A stretch of 64,000 nucleotides of DNA from CAVYPR01 sp963770505 (GTDB lineage Bacteria > Actinomycetota > Acidimicrobiia > Acidimicrobiales > RAAP-2). The notes below the pieces were generated by a model. That model was not told the origin of the DNA. It was given only the letters and a program-made list of their open reading frames with translations, and made no database searches. Shown piece after piece: positions 57,739 to 64,000 of this stretch (position 1 is its first letter; every line of letters starts with the position of its first letter). The position numbers and the translations under genes are program-made. The DNA is taken from assembly GCA_963770505.1 (NCBI GenBank), contig CAVYPR010000006.1, positions 1,147,058 to 1,211,057 on the forward strand. The letters run 5' to 3'.

Positions 57739-58311
57739 TCATCGTTGGGCCAGGCCCATGGCCCTGCGCCCGTCGAGCAGGTACTGGATCCCGGTGGCCA
57801 CCGTGAGGGCGGCGGCGAACCAGACGAAGGCCAGCTGCAGGTTGTGGGCGGAGGCCAGCGGCGGGAGCAGGCAGGTGGCGATGGACAGGTCCTGCACCAG
57901 CGTCTTCACCTTGGCCGAGGTGCGGGCCGGGATCGACACGCCCCGCCGGCCGGCCCAGACGCGGTAGACGCTCATGCCGACCTCCCGCAGGGCGATAAGC
58001 ACCACCGGCAGCCAGGGGAGGTGGCCCTCGGCGGCCAGGGCGAAGAAGGCGCTCAGCACCACCACCTTGTCGGCCAGCGGGTCGAGGAAGGCCCCCGAGC
58101 GGGTGGCTCCCTGGCGGCGGGCCACCCAGCCGTCGATCCCGTCGCTGAAGGCCACGGCCGCACCGACCACCACCGTCAGCCACGAGGCGCCCTTCACCAC
58201 GATGAGCGCCACGAAGACCGGGGTGGCCACCAGCCGGGCCACGGTGAGGGCGTTGGCCGGGGTGGCCAGGGCGGAGGGGCCGAAGGTGTTGTCGCCGGTG
58301 GTCCCGGTCAC
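57739..58311 (-). CDS. pgsA: CDP-diacylglycerol-glycerol-3-phosphate 3-phosphatidyltransferase (PgsA)
   Basis: 190 residues, GTG start. CDP-alcohol phosphotransferase signature DGWVARRQGATRSGAFLDPL, with Asp-Gly-x2-Ala-Arg-x8-Gly-x3-Asp-x3-Asp all in place (the last Asp in LADK). Four to five helices. It makes phosphatidylglycerol phosphate, the precursor of PG and cardiolipin. The start overlaps the rimO stop by 4 bases. Confidence 0.93.
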   Translation of the reverse strand: MTGTTGDNTFGPSALATPANALTVARLVATPVFVALIVVKGASWLTVVVGAAVAFSDGIDGWVARRQGATRSGAFLDPLADKVVVLSAFFALAAEGHLPWLPVVLIALREVGMSVYRVWAGRRGVSIPARTSAKVKTLVQDLSIATCLLPPLASAHNLQLAFVWFAAALTVATGIQYLLDGRRAMGLAQR

Positions 58312-59699
58312 CCGGCCACCTTCTCACCGGCCGGGTCCGGGATGCGGGCCGCCCGGCCGAGAGGCTGGCCCACCAGGTCGGTGCCGAGCGAGGCGGTCAC
58401 CACGACGTCGACGAGGCTGCCGACCGCCAGGTCAGAAGGCACGTGCACCACCCCGTCGATCTCGGGGGCCTCGTGGACCGAGCGGGCGGTCCCGGGCGCG
58501 TCGATCAGCACGCGGCGGGTCTCGCCCACCAGCAGGTCCCGGCGACGGGCGGTGATCCCGTCCTGGAGCTCGGCGCACTCGCCCAGCCGCTCGAGGGCCA
58601 GCCCGACCGGGACCTGGTCGGGGAGGCCCACGGCGTGGGTGCCCTCCTCGGGGGAGAAGGGGAAGAACCCGGCCCAGTCGAGCTGCGCCTCGGCCAAGAA
58701 CTCCAGCAGCAGGTCGTGGTCCTCCTCGGTCTCGCCGGGGTAGCCCAGGATGAACGAGGAGCGGAAGGTGGCAGCCGGCTCGGCCCGGCGGATCTCGGCG
58801 ATCCGTCGCAGGAACCGCTCGCCGTCTCCCCAGCGTCGCATCCGGGCCAGTAACGGACGCGAGACGTGCTGGAGGGAGAGGTCGAAGTAGGGCACGCCGG
58901 TGTCGAGCACGGCCGACACCAGGTCGTCGGTGAGGCCCGACGGGTAGAGGTAGAGCAGGCGGGTGCGCTCGACCAGGGCCGCCACCGACCGGGTGAGGTC
59001 GACGATCGGCATGCCGCCGCCGGCGCGACCCCGCCCCGAGGCGCGGTCGCGGCCGTAGGAGGCGAGGTCCTGGGCGACCAGGACGACCTCGCGGACCCCG
59101 GGCGACTCCCCGTCGCCCCCGGCCAGAGCGGCGACCTCGGCCAGGATCGAGTCGGCGGTCCGCGACCGCTGGCGGCCGCGGAACGACGGGATGGCGCAGA
59201 AGCCGCAGCGTCGGTCGCACCCCTCGGCCGCCTTCACGTATGCCCAGGGGGCGCCGGCGGCCGGCCGGGGCAGCTCGAGGAGGTCGAAGGATCCGCCGTC
59301 GGCGGCCGGGCCCGGCGCACCGGCGGTGCGCGACGGTCCCAGGGTGACCGGCACCGGCCCGCCACCGGGCGGGGGCGCGAGCGAGGTCCCGAACCCGGCC
59401 ACCAGGTCCACCTCGGGCAGGGCGGCGGCCAGCTCATCGCCGTAGCGCTCGGCCATGCAGCCGGTGACCACGAGGCGCGCCCCCTGGCGTCGGGCGTCGG
59501 CCAGGGCGAGCACGGCGTCGACCGACTCCTGCCGGGCCGCCTCGATGAAGGCGCAGGTGTTGACCACGACGAGATCGGCCTCTCCGGGCCTGGTCGCCGG
59601 CACCAGGCCGTCATGGGCCAGCCGCCCGGCCAGCTTGTCCGAGTCCACCTGGTTCTTCGGGCACCCGAGGGTGTGCAGCCAGTAGCTGCGTTCGGCCAT
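58308..59699 (-). CDS. rimO: Ribosomal protein S12 methylthiotransferase RimO
   Basis: 463 residues from ATG 59699. Radical-SAM methylthiotransferase for S12 Asp88. N-terminal cluster region LHTLGCPKNQVDSDKLAG, VVNTCAFIEAARQESVD and VVTGCMAERYGDEL; the SAM cluster motif is CDRRCGFCAIPSFRGR (Cx3Cx2C). The TRAM domain is at the end (RRVLIDAPGTARSVHEAPEI). NTCAFIEAARQES marks RimO rather than MiaB. First gene of rimO-pgsA-cinA. Confidence 0.93.
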   Translation of the reverse strand: MAERSYWLHTLGCPKNQVDSDKLAGRLAHDGLVPATRPGEADLVVVNTCAFIEAARQESVDAVLALADARRQGARLVVTGCMAERYGDELAAALPEVDLVAGFGTSLAPPPGGGPVPVTLGPSRTAGAPGPAADGGSFDLLELPRPAAGAPWAYVKAAEGCDRRCGFCAIPSFRGRQRSRTADSILAEVAALAGGDGESPGVREVVLVAQDLASYGRDRASGRGRAGGGMPIVDLTRSVAALVERTRLLYLYPSGLTDDLVSAVLDTGVPYFDLSLQHVSRPLLARMRRWGDGERFLRRIAEIRRAEPAATFRSSFILGYPGETEEDHDLLLEFLAEAQLDWAGFFPFSPEEGTHAVGLPDQVPVGLALERLGECAELQDGITARRRDLLVGETRRVLIDAPGTARSVHEAPEIDGVVHVPSDLAVGSLVDVVVTASLGTDLVGQPLGRAARIPDPAGEKVAG

Positions 59700-59813
59700 G
59701 CGACGTTCCACTCCCTTGCCGGCGTGCGGGGACCCGTCCACGGGGGCCGACGCCGGGCGATGGGGCCGGCGGCCACCGGCAGGTGCCGGCAGCCGTCACA
59801 CCGGCCGTTACGC

Positions 59814-59901
59814 GGAGAGGGAGGGATTTGAACCCTCGGACCGGGTTCCCCCAGTCAACTCATTAGCAGTGAGTCCGATTCGGCCGCTCTCGCACCTCTC
59901 C
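59814..59901 (-). tRNA. tRNA-Ser (anticodon GCT)
   Basis: Acceptor GGAGAGG / CCTCTCC, long variable arm and T-stem GAGGG are clear. The anticodon loop CTGCTAA gives GCT (decodes AGY). The discriminator is G and no CCA is encoded. 88 bases. Its 5' end is 38 bases from the integrase start, so it is the likely landmark of a mobile element. Confidence 0.96.
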
Positions 59902-59926
59902 AAGCAGCTCTAGCCTATATTGAGCC

Positions 59927-59932
59927 TATAAT
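59927..59932 (+). promoter_or_regulatory. -10 box of the integrase gene (leaderless)
   Basis: TATAAT, a perfect consensus, ends 6 bases before the GTG at 59939, so transcription should begin at or next to the start codon. AGCCTATA occurs twice (59912-59919 and 59923-59930), one helical turn apart, with the second copy overlapping the -10; a candidate regulator or integrase arm site. Confidence 0.65.
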
Positions 59933-59938
59933 CTCACC

Positions 59939-61171
59939 GTGACCACGGGCAGCAACGCAGGCAAGCGCCGGCCCCACGGTACCGGAAGCATCCAGGACCT
60001 GGGATCGGGGAAGTTCCGCCTGCGGCTCTTCGCCGGGACCGACCCGGTCACCGGCCACCCCCGCCAGATCTCCCGGGTCGTCCGGGCGAAGAATAGGTCG
60101 GTGGCGCAATCGCTCCTCGAGGACCTCCGGAGCGAGGCCGGCTCCGAGCCCGAGTACGGCCCGGGCGCCACCGTGGCCACGGCCCTGGACGAGTGGGTCA
60201 AGCACTCCGAGGCCCGGGGCCGGTCGCCGCGGACCCTTCAGGAGGCCCGGCGGTCGATCCACACGATCCTCGCCCCCGAGTTCGGGGACGTGCCGCTCCG
60301 TGACCTCACGCCCCGGCACCTCGACGAGTTGTACCGCAAGCTCAGCACGGGCGAGGGGCGGGAGCGGGCACTGTCCCCGGCGACTGTCCGGCGCTACCAC
60401 GCGGTCATCTCGGCGGCTCTCTCCCAAGCGATGCGGTGGGGCTGGATCGAGACCAACCCCGCCGCCCGGGCTGAGCCCCCAGCCCTTGGCCAGCGGGTGC
60501 TCGTCATCCCGACCCACGATGAGGTGAAGGCGCTGCTGACCGAGGCCCGCGCCCGCTCCGCCAAGTGGGGCATCCTTCTCGCATTGGCGGTGGGGACCGG
60601 CGCGCGACGAGGAGAGCTGTGCGCGCTGCGCTGGACTGACATCGAGAACGGCACGATCCGGATCCGCCGGTCGATCTACCGGGCCGGTCGGGATCGGGGC
60701 GAGAAGTCCACGAAGGCCGGACGGGAGCGGATGGTCATCCTCAGCCCCGTAGTGGGCAGGCTCCTCGAGGATTGGCGATCGGAGTGCGAGGCGGCGGCGG
60801 CCGCCGTCGGGGTCGGGATCGTTCCGGACGCCTTCATTGTCTCCTCGATGCCCGACGGCTCGGTCCCGATCAACCCGGACAGCCTGTCCTCGGTTGTCAC
60901 CAAGTTGTGCGCCGTCCCGTCCGAGGACAATCCCCGGGGCCTCGGCATGCCCCACGTCCATCTGCACTCGCTCCGGCACTTCGCCGCCACCGAGCTGATC
61001 GGGTCCGGGGTCAACCCGAGGGATGCGGCGGAGCTGCTCGGTCACGCCGACCCGGGGCTGACGCTCCGCGTGTACTCGCACGCGACGAGCGAACGCCAGC
61101 GTCACGCGGCTGCCACTCTCGGGGAAGCCGTTCGCTCGGCGTTGCCGGCGGTTGGTTCATCGGATCGGTGA
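59939..61171 (+). CDS. Tyrosine site-specific recombinase (integrase)
   Basis: 410 residues, GTG start. An N-terminal AP2-like arm-binding domain (KRRPHGTGSIQDLGSGKFRL), a core-binding SAM-like domain (RTLQEARRSIHTILAPEFGD) and a catalytic domain: Arg in GTGARRGELCALRW, His-x-x-Arg in HLHSLRHFAATELI, His in AAELLGHADPG and Tyr in LRVYSHATSE. Phage/ICE-type integrase for a tRNA-Ser(GCT) site. Codon and base use here still look like the host. Confidence 0.93.
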   Translation: MTTGSNAGKRRPHGTGSIQDLGSGKFRLRLFAGTDPVTGHPRQISRVVRAKNRSVAQSLLEDLRSEAGSEPEYGPGATVATALDEWVKHSEARGRSPRTLQEARRSIHTILAPEFGDVPLRDLTPRHLDELYRKLSTGEGRERALSPATVRRYHAVISAALSQAMRWGWIETNPAARAEPPALGQRVLVIPTHDEVKALLTEARARSAKWGILLALAVGTGARRGELCALRWTDIENGTIRIRRSIYRAGRDRGEKSTKAGRERMVILSPVVGRLLEDWRSECEAAAAAVGVGIVPDAFIVSSMPDGSVPINPDSLSSVVTKLCAVPSEDNPRGLGMPHVHLHSLRHFAATELIGSGVNPRDAAELLGHADPGLTLRVYSHATSERQRHAAATLGEAVRSALPAVGSSDR

Positions 61172-61223
61172 GGAATGCACCGGTGCACGAGCGTTTCAGA
61201 TGCACGTCGAGTCCGACCACCGG

Positions 61224-61445
61224 TCAGCGGGACGTGGGGATCGGTTCCGTGGGCAGGCCCAGGCCATCAAGCTGCTCGCGGAGGCGCCCGACGTGCACGA
61301 GCCATCGTCCGGCAACCTTGATGGCAGGTAGTTCACCTCGCCGGCAGAGCCGGGCAACCGATTGACGCGACAGACCCAAGTGTTCGGCAACTTCATCGGC
61401 AGTTGCCAGCTGGGGCAGCGCTTGTGACAGATGTGGATACTTCAC
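61224..61445 (-). CDS. Excisionase-type helix-turn-helix protein
   Basis: 73 residues, GTG start (61445). It has a MerR/Xis-like winged HTH: LATADEVAEHLGLSRQSVAR, LCRRGELPAIKVAGRWLVHV. It is convergent with the integrase (53 bases apart), as is common for integrase/excisionase sets. It may direct excision or regulate the integrase. Confidence 0.8.
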   Translation of the reverse strand: MKYPHLSQALPQLATADEVAEHLGLSRQSVARLCRRGELPAIKVAGRWLVHVGRLREQLDGLGLPTEPIPTSR

Positions 61446-61584
61446 GTCTACATACGGTCGGGTCGTTCGGCAGTGCTGCGAAGATGAACCGTAGGATCGG
61501 TCAGCGCTCCCCGCTACTCGAACAATCCGACTGGGTAACCGCCCCGATCTCCAATCGGCCCGTTCGCCGGCGAAGGGCGGCCTC

Positions 61585-61840
61585 TGACCAGCACCGGGTA
61601 CGTTCCGCGGGACATTGGCGTGAGGGCACACGCCTTGAAGATCTGGGAAACTGGGTAGCGTCGTACTCGCCACTGAACACGTGGGTCGTGACCGCAGGTT
61701 GCTCCCAGCCAGCGCAGCGACGACGGACCCCTCTCCGGCGCCGAGAGCGGCCCTCCGGACCGCTCGGTGTCGTGACGGCAGGCACGACCAAGATGCTTTC
61801 CGCCCGCGGAAGCACTATCTTGCGCCCGAGCTGCTGTGGA
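61585..61840. repeat. Non-coding diverged repeat, copy 1
   Basis: Between the HTH gene and the MobC-like gene (61446-61921) I see no supported gene. This stretch shares blocks with 62330-62575: TGA(C/G)CAGCAC near its start followed by GGTACGT, AGCCAGCGCAGCGA in the middle, and CCAAGATG followed by GAAGC and ATCTT near the end, in the same order and orientation. Overall identity is low. Both copies bracket the MobC-like gene. Confidence 0.4.
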
Positions 61841-61877
61841 TAACTCTGAGGTGGGATTTCGAAATGCTCTGAGGGTT

Positions 61878-61915
61878 GGGCACGTGTGCCCGAGCGTTCC
61901 CAAAGCGTGGGAACG
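61878..61915. promoter_or_regulatory. Two inverted repeats before the MobC-like gene (possible oriT or operator)
   Basis: GGGCAC-GT-GTGCCC at 61878-61891, followed directly by CGTTCCCA-AAGCG-TGGGAACG at 61895-61915. Both are perfect in their arms. They lie 6 bases upstream of the ATG chosen for the MobC-like gene. Paired repeats before mobC are where transfer origins lie in mobilisable elements, but an autoregulatory operator explains them equally well. Confidence 0.45.
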
Positions 61916-61921
61916 ACGCGC

Positions 61922-62308
61922 ATGACGCCGCCCGGGGACGCACTCAAGGATCGGGGTCTCCGGGACCGCATGAGCGAGGCCGGGCGGAACGAGCTCGCCC
62001 GCCGGGCCGGTGCCGCCAGAATGAGCGGGAGCCGCTACCTACTTGACGTTGCCCTGAAAGCGGGTGCGACGGTCTCGGAGCGCCGCATGTGGGCAGTGGA
62101 GATGCAACGGACCGAGGCGAGGGTCCAGCGGGTGGACAGCCTGCACTCCCGGTTCCTCGACGAGATCGGATCGGCGACGGCCAGTCGTGCACCAGAAGGC
62201 ACTGTCCGCGAACCCTTCACGGAGGCCGCAGAAGCCGTCGTGGCAATGGGGCGAGCGGCGAGCGATCCAGCGTTGATGAACGGCAGGACGCCCAAAGCGC
62301 AGCGATAG
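61922..62308 (+). CDS. MobC-like plasmid/element mobilisation protein (tentative)
   Basis: 128 residues from ATG 61922 (an in-frame GTG at 61886 lies inside the inverted repeats). RDRMSEAGRNELARRAGAAR then MSGSRYLLDVALKAG resembles the ribbon-helix-helix DNA-binding start of MobC and similar relaxosome proteins (family pattern: R-x-ERxELxRRAxxAGxS-x-SxYL). The rest is helical with no motif. No relaxase is visible to the right within the window. Antitoxin of an RHH type is an alternative. Confidence 0.5.
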   Translation: MTPPGDALKDRGLRDRMSEAGRNELARRAGAARMSGSRYLLDVALKAGATVSERRMWAVEMQRTEARVQRVDSLHSRFLDEIGSATASRAPEGTVREPFTEAAEAVVAMGRAASDPALMNGRTPKAQR

Positions 62309-62329
62309 GGATTCTGCCTCCCGGGCGAT

Positions 62330-62575
62330 CAAAGTGGGCCCTGAGCAGCACTTGGTACGTGGCTGGGTACGTTGCAGTATCACCATCCCCGCCGGCACTC
62401 CGACAAACCGAACTGCGGCGAGTCGAGACCGAACAGCCGGGCCGCGTTCGCCGCATGTCACAAGCCAGCGCAGCGAAGCCGACTCGCACCGTGCTGCCGA
62501 TCCGTCTTGGTCCGACGTCACGGCCAAGATGGTCTCGGCTGGCAGAAGCGCAATCTTCCTACACCCGGACCTTGA
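62330..62575. repeat. Non-coding diverged repeat, copy 2
   Basis: Second member of the pair described at 61585-61840. The interval 62309-62620 carries no supported gene; ORFs here read through the repeat on either strand and share only short peptide similarity with the first copy (for example RKI-x-L-x-PAE-x-IL, and SLRWL followed by TCG, on the minus strand), so a decayed gene fragment is possible. Confidence 0.4.
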
Positions 62576-62620
62576 CCTGCAGGTGCTCACATGTTGTGGC
62601 CCTGGCGCCCGATTCCCCGC

Positions 62621-63040
62621 TCAGGGCGCTCCACCGCGTAACGCCTCCGTGGCGGCGTCGACCAGTTTGCGAGCACGTCGGATGGCTTTGGCGGCGTTAG
62701 TCTTGCTCACATTCGCCAACCCATAATGGCCACTGTCCTTGAAGTCAAGGGCGTCTCGCAGCGCGGCAGCGAGTTGGCGGTCGCCAGTCACCTCCTCGAG
62801 GTAGTCGGCTGCCGCCCGGTGATCCTCTCCCCGATGGTGCTGGCCGGACAGCGCGCAGCACAGTGCGTCGGAGGCGGCGATAGCCGCCAGGACCGCGTTC
62901 CCAGTAGCCACCGTCGTGTGCTCGGATTGCTCGTCGGTCATCGCCACTTCGGCCACCTCGAGGTAGAGCGTTGCCTGGGCGAGACGGACACGTCCGTCCG
63001 CCCGGCTGCACGGTCGCAGTCGTGTCAAACGTCTCGCCAT
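62621..63040 (-). CDS. HEPN-domain toxin of an MNT-HEPN module
   Basis: 139 residues, ATG one base after the MNT stop. Four-helix HEPN fold: RVRLAQATLYLEVAEVAM, AVLAAIAASDALCCALSGQH, then EDHRAAADYLEEVTGD and DFKDSGHYGLANVSKTNAAK with a final helix RARKLVDAATEAL. The pattern KDSGHYG followed by Arg/Ala helix is typical of partners of MNT antitoxins. HEPN toxins are RNases; the usual Arg-x4-6-His motif is not clear, so activity may rely on another pair. Likely abortive defence or stability gene of the mobile element. Confidence 0.75.
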   Translation of the reverse strand: MARRLTRLRPCSRADGRVRLAQATLYLEVAEVAMTDEQSEHTTVATGNAVLAAIAASDALCCALSGQHHRGEDHRAAADYLEEVTGDRQLAAALRDALDFKDSGHYGLANVSKTNAAKAIRRARKLVDAATEALRGGAP

Positions 63041-63041
63041 G

Positions 63042-63686
63042 TCACCCGCCGGCCTGCGCGCGGAGACGCCCACCCGGCCCGAGGAGCTCACCGAGGGTCT
63101 TCCCGAAGATCTCCTTGCCTTCTTGTCGAAGTGACTCGACGAGGGGCTCTCGTCGCAACATCGCCTTGCGCAACTCGCTTACTGAAAGCTCGACGACCTG
63201 GCAGCGGTTGCCGGACCAGCGCTCGAGGTGCGTGGCGATCCCGAGGCGCACGTCCGCCCATTGCGGGTCGTCGGTGTGGACCGATTTGGGGCGAATCACC
63301 AGTACGTCGATGTCTGAGTCGGAGTCCCCATCGCGTCGGGCGAAGGAGCCGAACAGGACCACGGCGTCAGGTACAGGAGCGCACTTGGCAACGAACTCTC
63401 GCAGGCGGACCTCGACCTCCTCTGCGCCAGACAGCATCTGCTCCACCCCGGAGGCGAGCACGTGGTCACGGTTCATTCGGTACTGGACAGCGTTGCCGAC
63501 CCGGTCTCCATCGACGAGCCCGTTCTTCACTAACCGCCGAAGAACGTCTAGAACCTGCGCGTGGGACCGTCCTGCGAGGCGCTCGATTGCCGCACCGGTC
63601 AGAGGGCGTTGCGTCTGAGCCAGCACGGCTAGCACGTCGGACTCGACGGTCGGGGCGACGGTGCGGAGGGGGTTCTGAAGATCCAT
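63042..63686 (-). CDS. MNT nucleotidyltransferase antitoxin with N-terminal winged helix
   Basis: 214 residues. N-terminal wHTH (VLAQTQRPLTGAAIERLAGR, VLDVLRRLVKNGLVDGDRVG) is followed by a minimal nucleotidyltransferase: VLFGSFARRDGDSDSDIDVL, with the GS and DxD catalytic residues. In MNT-HEPN systems the MNT protein AMPylates the HEPN toxin and thereby silences it; the wHTH here suggests it also represses its own promoter. The operator lies 6 bases upstream of the ATG. Confidence 0.85.
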   Translation of the reverse strand: MDLQNPLRTVAPTVESDVLAVLAQTQRPLTGAAIERLAGRSHAQVLDVLRRLVKNGLVDGDRVGNAVQYRMNRDHVLASGVEQMLSGAEEVEVRLREFVAKCAPVPDAVVLFGSFARRDGDSDSDIDVLVIRPKSVHTDDPQWADVRLGIATHLERWSGNRCQVVELSVSELRKAMLRREPLVESLRQEGKEIFGKTLGELLGPGGRLRAQAGG

Positions 63687-63691
63687 TGTCA

Positions 63692-63725
63692 GTCAGTATA
63701 CCGACAGTAGAGTCGGAATACTGAC
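63692..63725 (-). promoter_or_regulatory. Operator of the MNT-HEPN operon
   Basis: GTCAGTATACCGAC and GTCGGAATACTGAC form an inverted repeat (one mismatch in 14) with a 6-base spacer. It starts 6 bases before the MNT ATG, so binding would cover the promoter or RBS. The winged helix of MNT is the likely ligand. The rest of 63726-64000 shows no supported gene. Confidence 0.75.
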
Positions 63726-64000
63726 CAGCTTGATCGTCTGCTGCGGTCGGCCCCCGAGCCGGCGGAGCCGACATGAGAAAGAACGGCCACGATCGCCAGC
63801 CTCACAGCCAAAGGCCGGAGGTGGAAGAAACCGTAAAGTGCGCTCGCATCGGAAGTCCAGGCGTCCTCTTCGAAGCGCCTCTCCGACCACCCGTATAACC
63901 GCGACGGCGATCAAGGGGAGCTTCGATGAGGCTCCATCGAATCGGACTCCCCGCCTGGAATTTTCTGGTGGGTGCTTGCAACTGTTGGCCTGCCCATGAA

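Noticed and set aside
62039..62726. Several ORFs of 70-200 codons on both strands over the second repeat and end of the MobC-like gene
   Set aside because: Overlap the MobC-like gene and the diverged repeat, have no RBS or domain; kept only as weak evidence that the repeats may be decayed coding DNA.
63938..63949. CGAATCGGACTC also occurs in tRNA-Ser(GCT), suggesting an att copy
   Set aside because: The match is only 12 bases and lies in the opposite orientation to the tRNA, whereas att copies must be direct repeats; chance in 4 kb is not small.
63730..63999. 89-codon plus-strand ORF at the right edge
   Set aside because: Arg/Ser/Pro-rich with no motif, RBS or neighbour support.

Overview
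The window is very GC-rich, uses many GTG and TTG starts, and is packed with short operons whose genes overlap by 1-8 bases. Gene content (rimO-pgsA-cinA with thpR and recA, HemQ, Lhr-type helicase, OtsA/OtsB with GpgS, a KstR-like operator, an actinobacterial LexA box) points to an actinobacterium. It could be an Acidimicrobiia-type lineage, but that placement is inference. About 15 genes-or-gene-breaks show conserved protein continuing in another frame; 13 of the 15 breaks are net +1, so the sequence looks like an imperfectly polished assembly, at least at 2.8-5.5 kb.

Layout. 0-3.9 kb: end of a TrmH-type methyltransferase, a LytR_C-domain membrane protein, otsB, and the convergent gpgS-otsA pair (compatible solutes). 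3.9-5.7 kb: a SAM-I riboswitch, a threonine-synthase-family PLP enzyme broken six times, and a MoaD/ThiS-type carrier ending in GG; together they look like a methionine (homocysteine) module. 5.7-7.6 kb: CIRCE and groEL. 7.6-11.4 kb: hemQ-larE-NIL gene, two GNATs, a small Cys protein and a Nudix enzyme. 11.4-20.6 kb: amidohydrolase, GH51 arabinofuranosidase, P450 with a KstR-like site, a ureohydrolase facing a PLP decarboxylase, a LOG protein and a secreted S33 peptidase. 20.6-23.7 kb: larC-larB (nickel-pincer cofactor) divergent from pheA.

23.7-30 kb: two DMT transporters, small membrane proteins, a DedA-like protein, then a CsoR operator-csoR-permease/YHS operon (metal efflux) and tRNA-Ser(TGA). 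30-42 kb: typA, an uncharacterised gene pair, a patatin, an Lhr helicase, and pxpA with a fused pxpB-pxpC (5-oxoprolinase). 42-54 kb: DUF4395, TauE/SafE, GNAT, EthD, CYTH-CHAD, Nudix, serB-ligD polymerase, SLOG protein, hexapeptide acyltransferase, a Tat-exported dimethylformamidase-like protein and a DUF3048 lipoprotein. 54-59.7 kb: recA with a LexA box, thpR, a macrodomain gene, cinA, pgsA, rimO.

59.8-64 kb: tRNA-Ser(GCT) followed by a tyrosine integrase, an excisionase-type HTH gene, inverted repeats and a MobC-like gene, two diverged non-coding repeats, and an MNT-HEPN toxin-antitoxin pair with its own operator. This is the left part of an integrated mobile element that runs past the right edge. 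No rRNA, CRISPR array or insertion sequence was seen.
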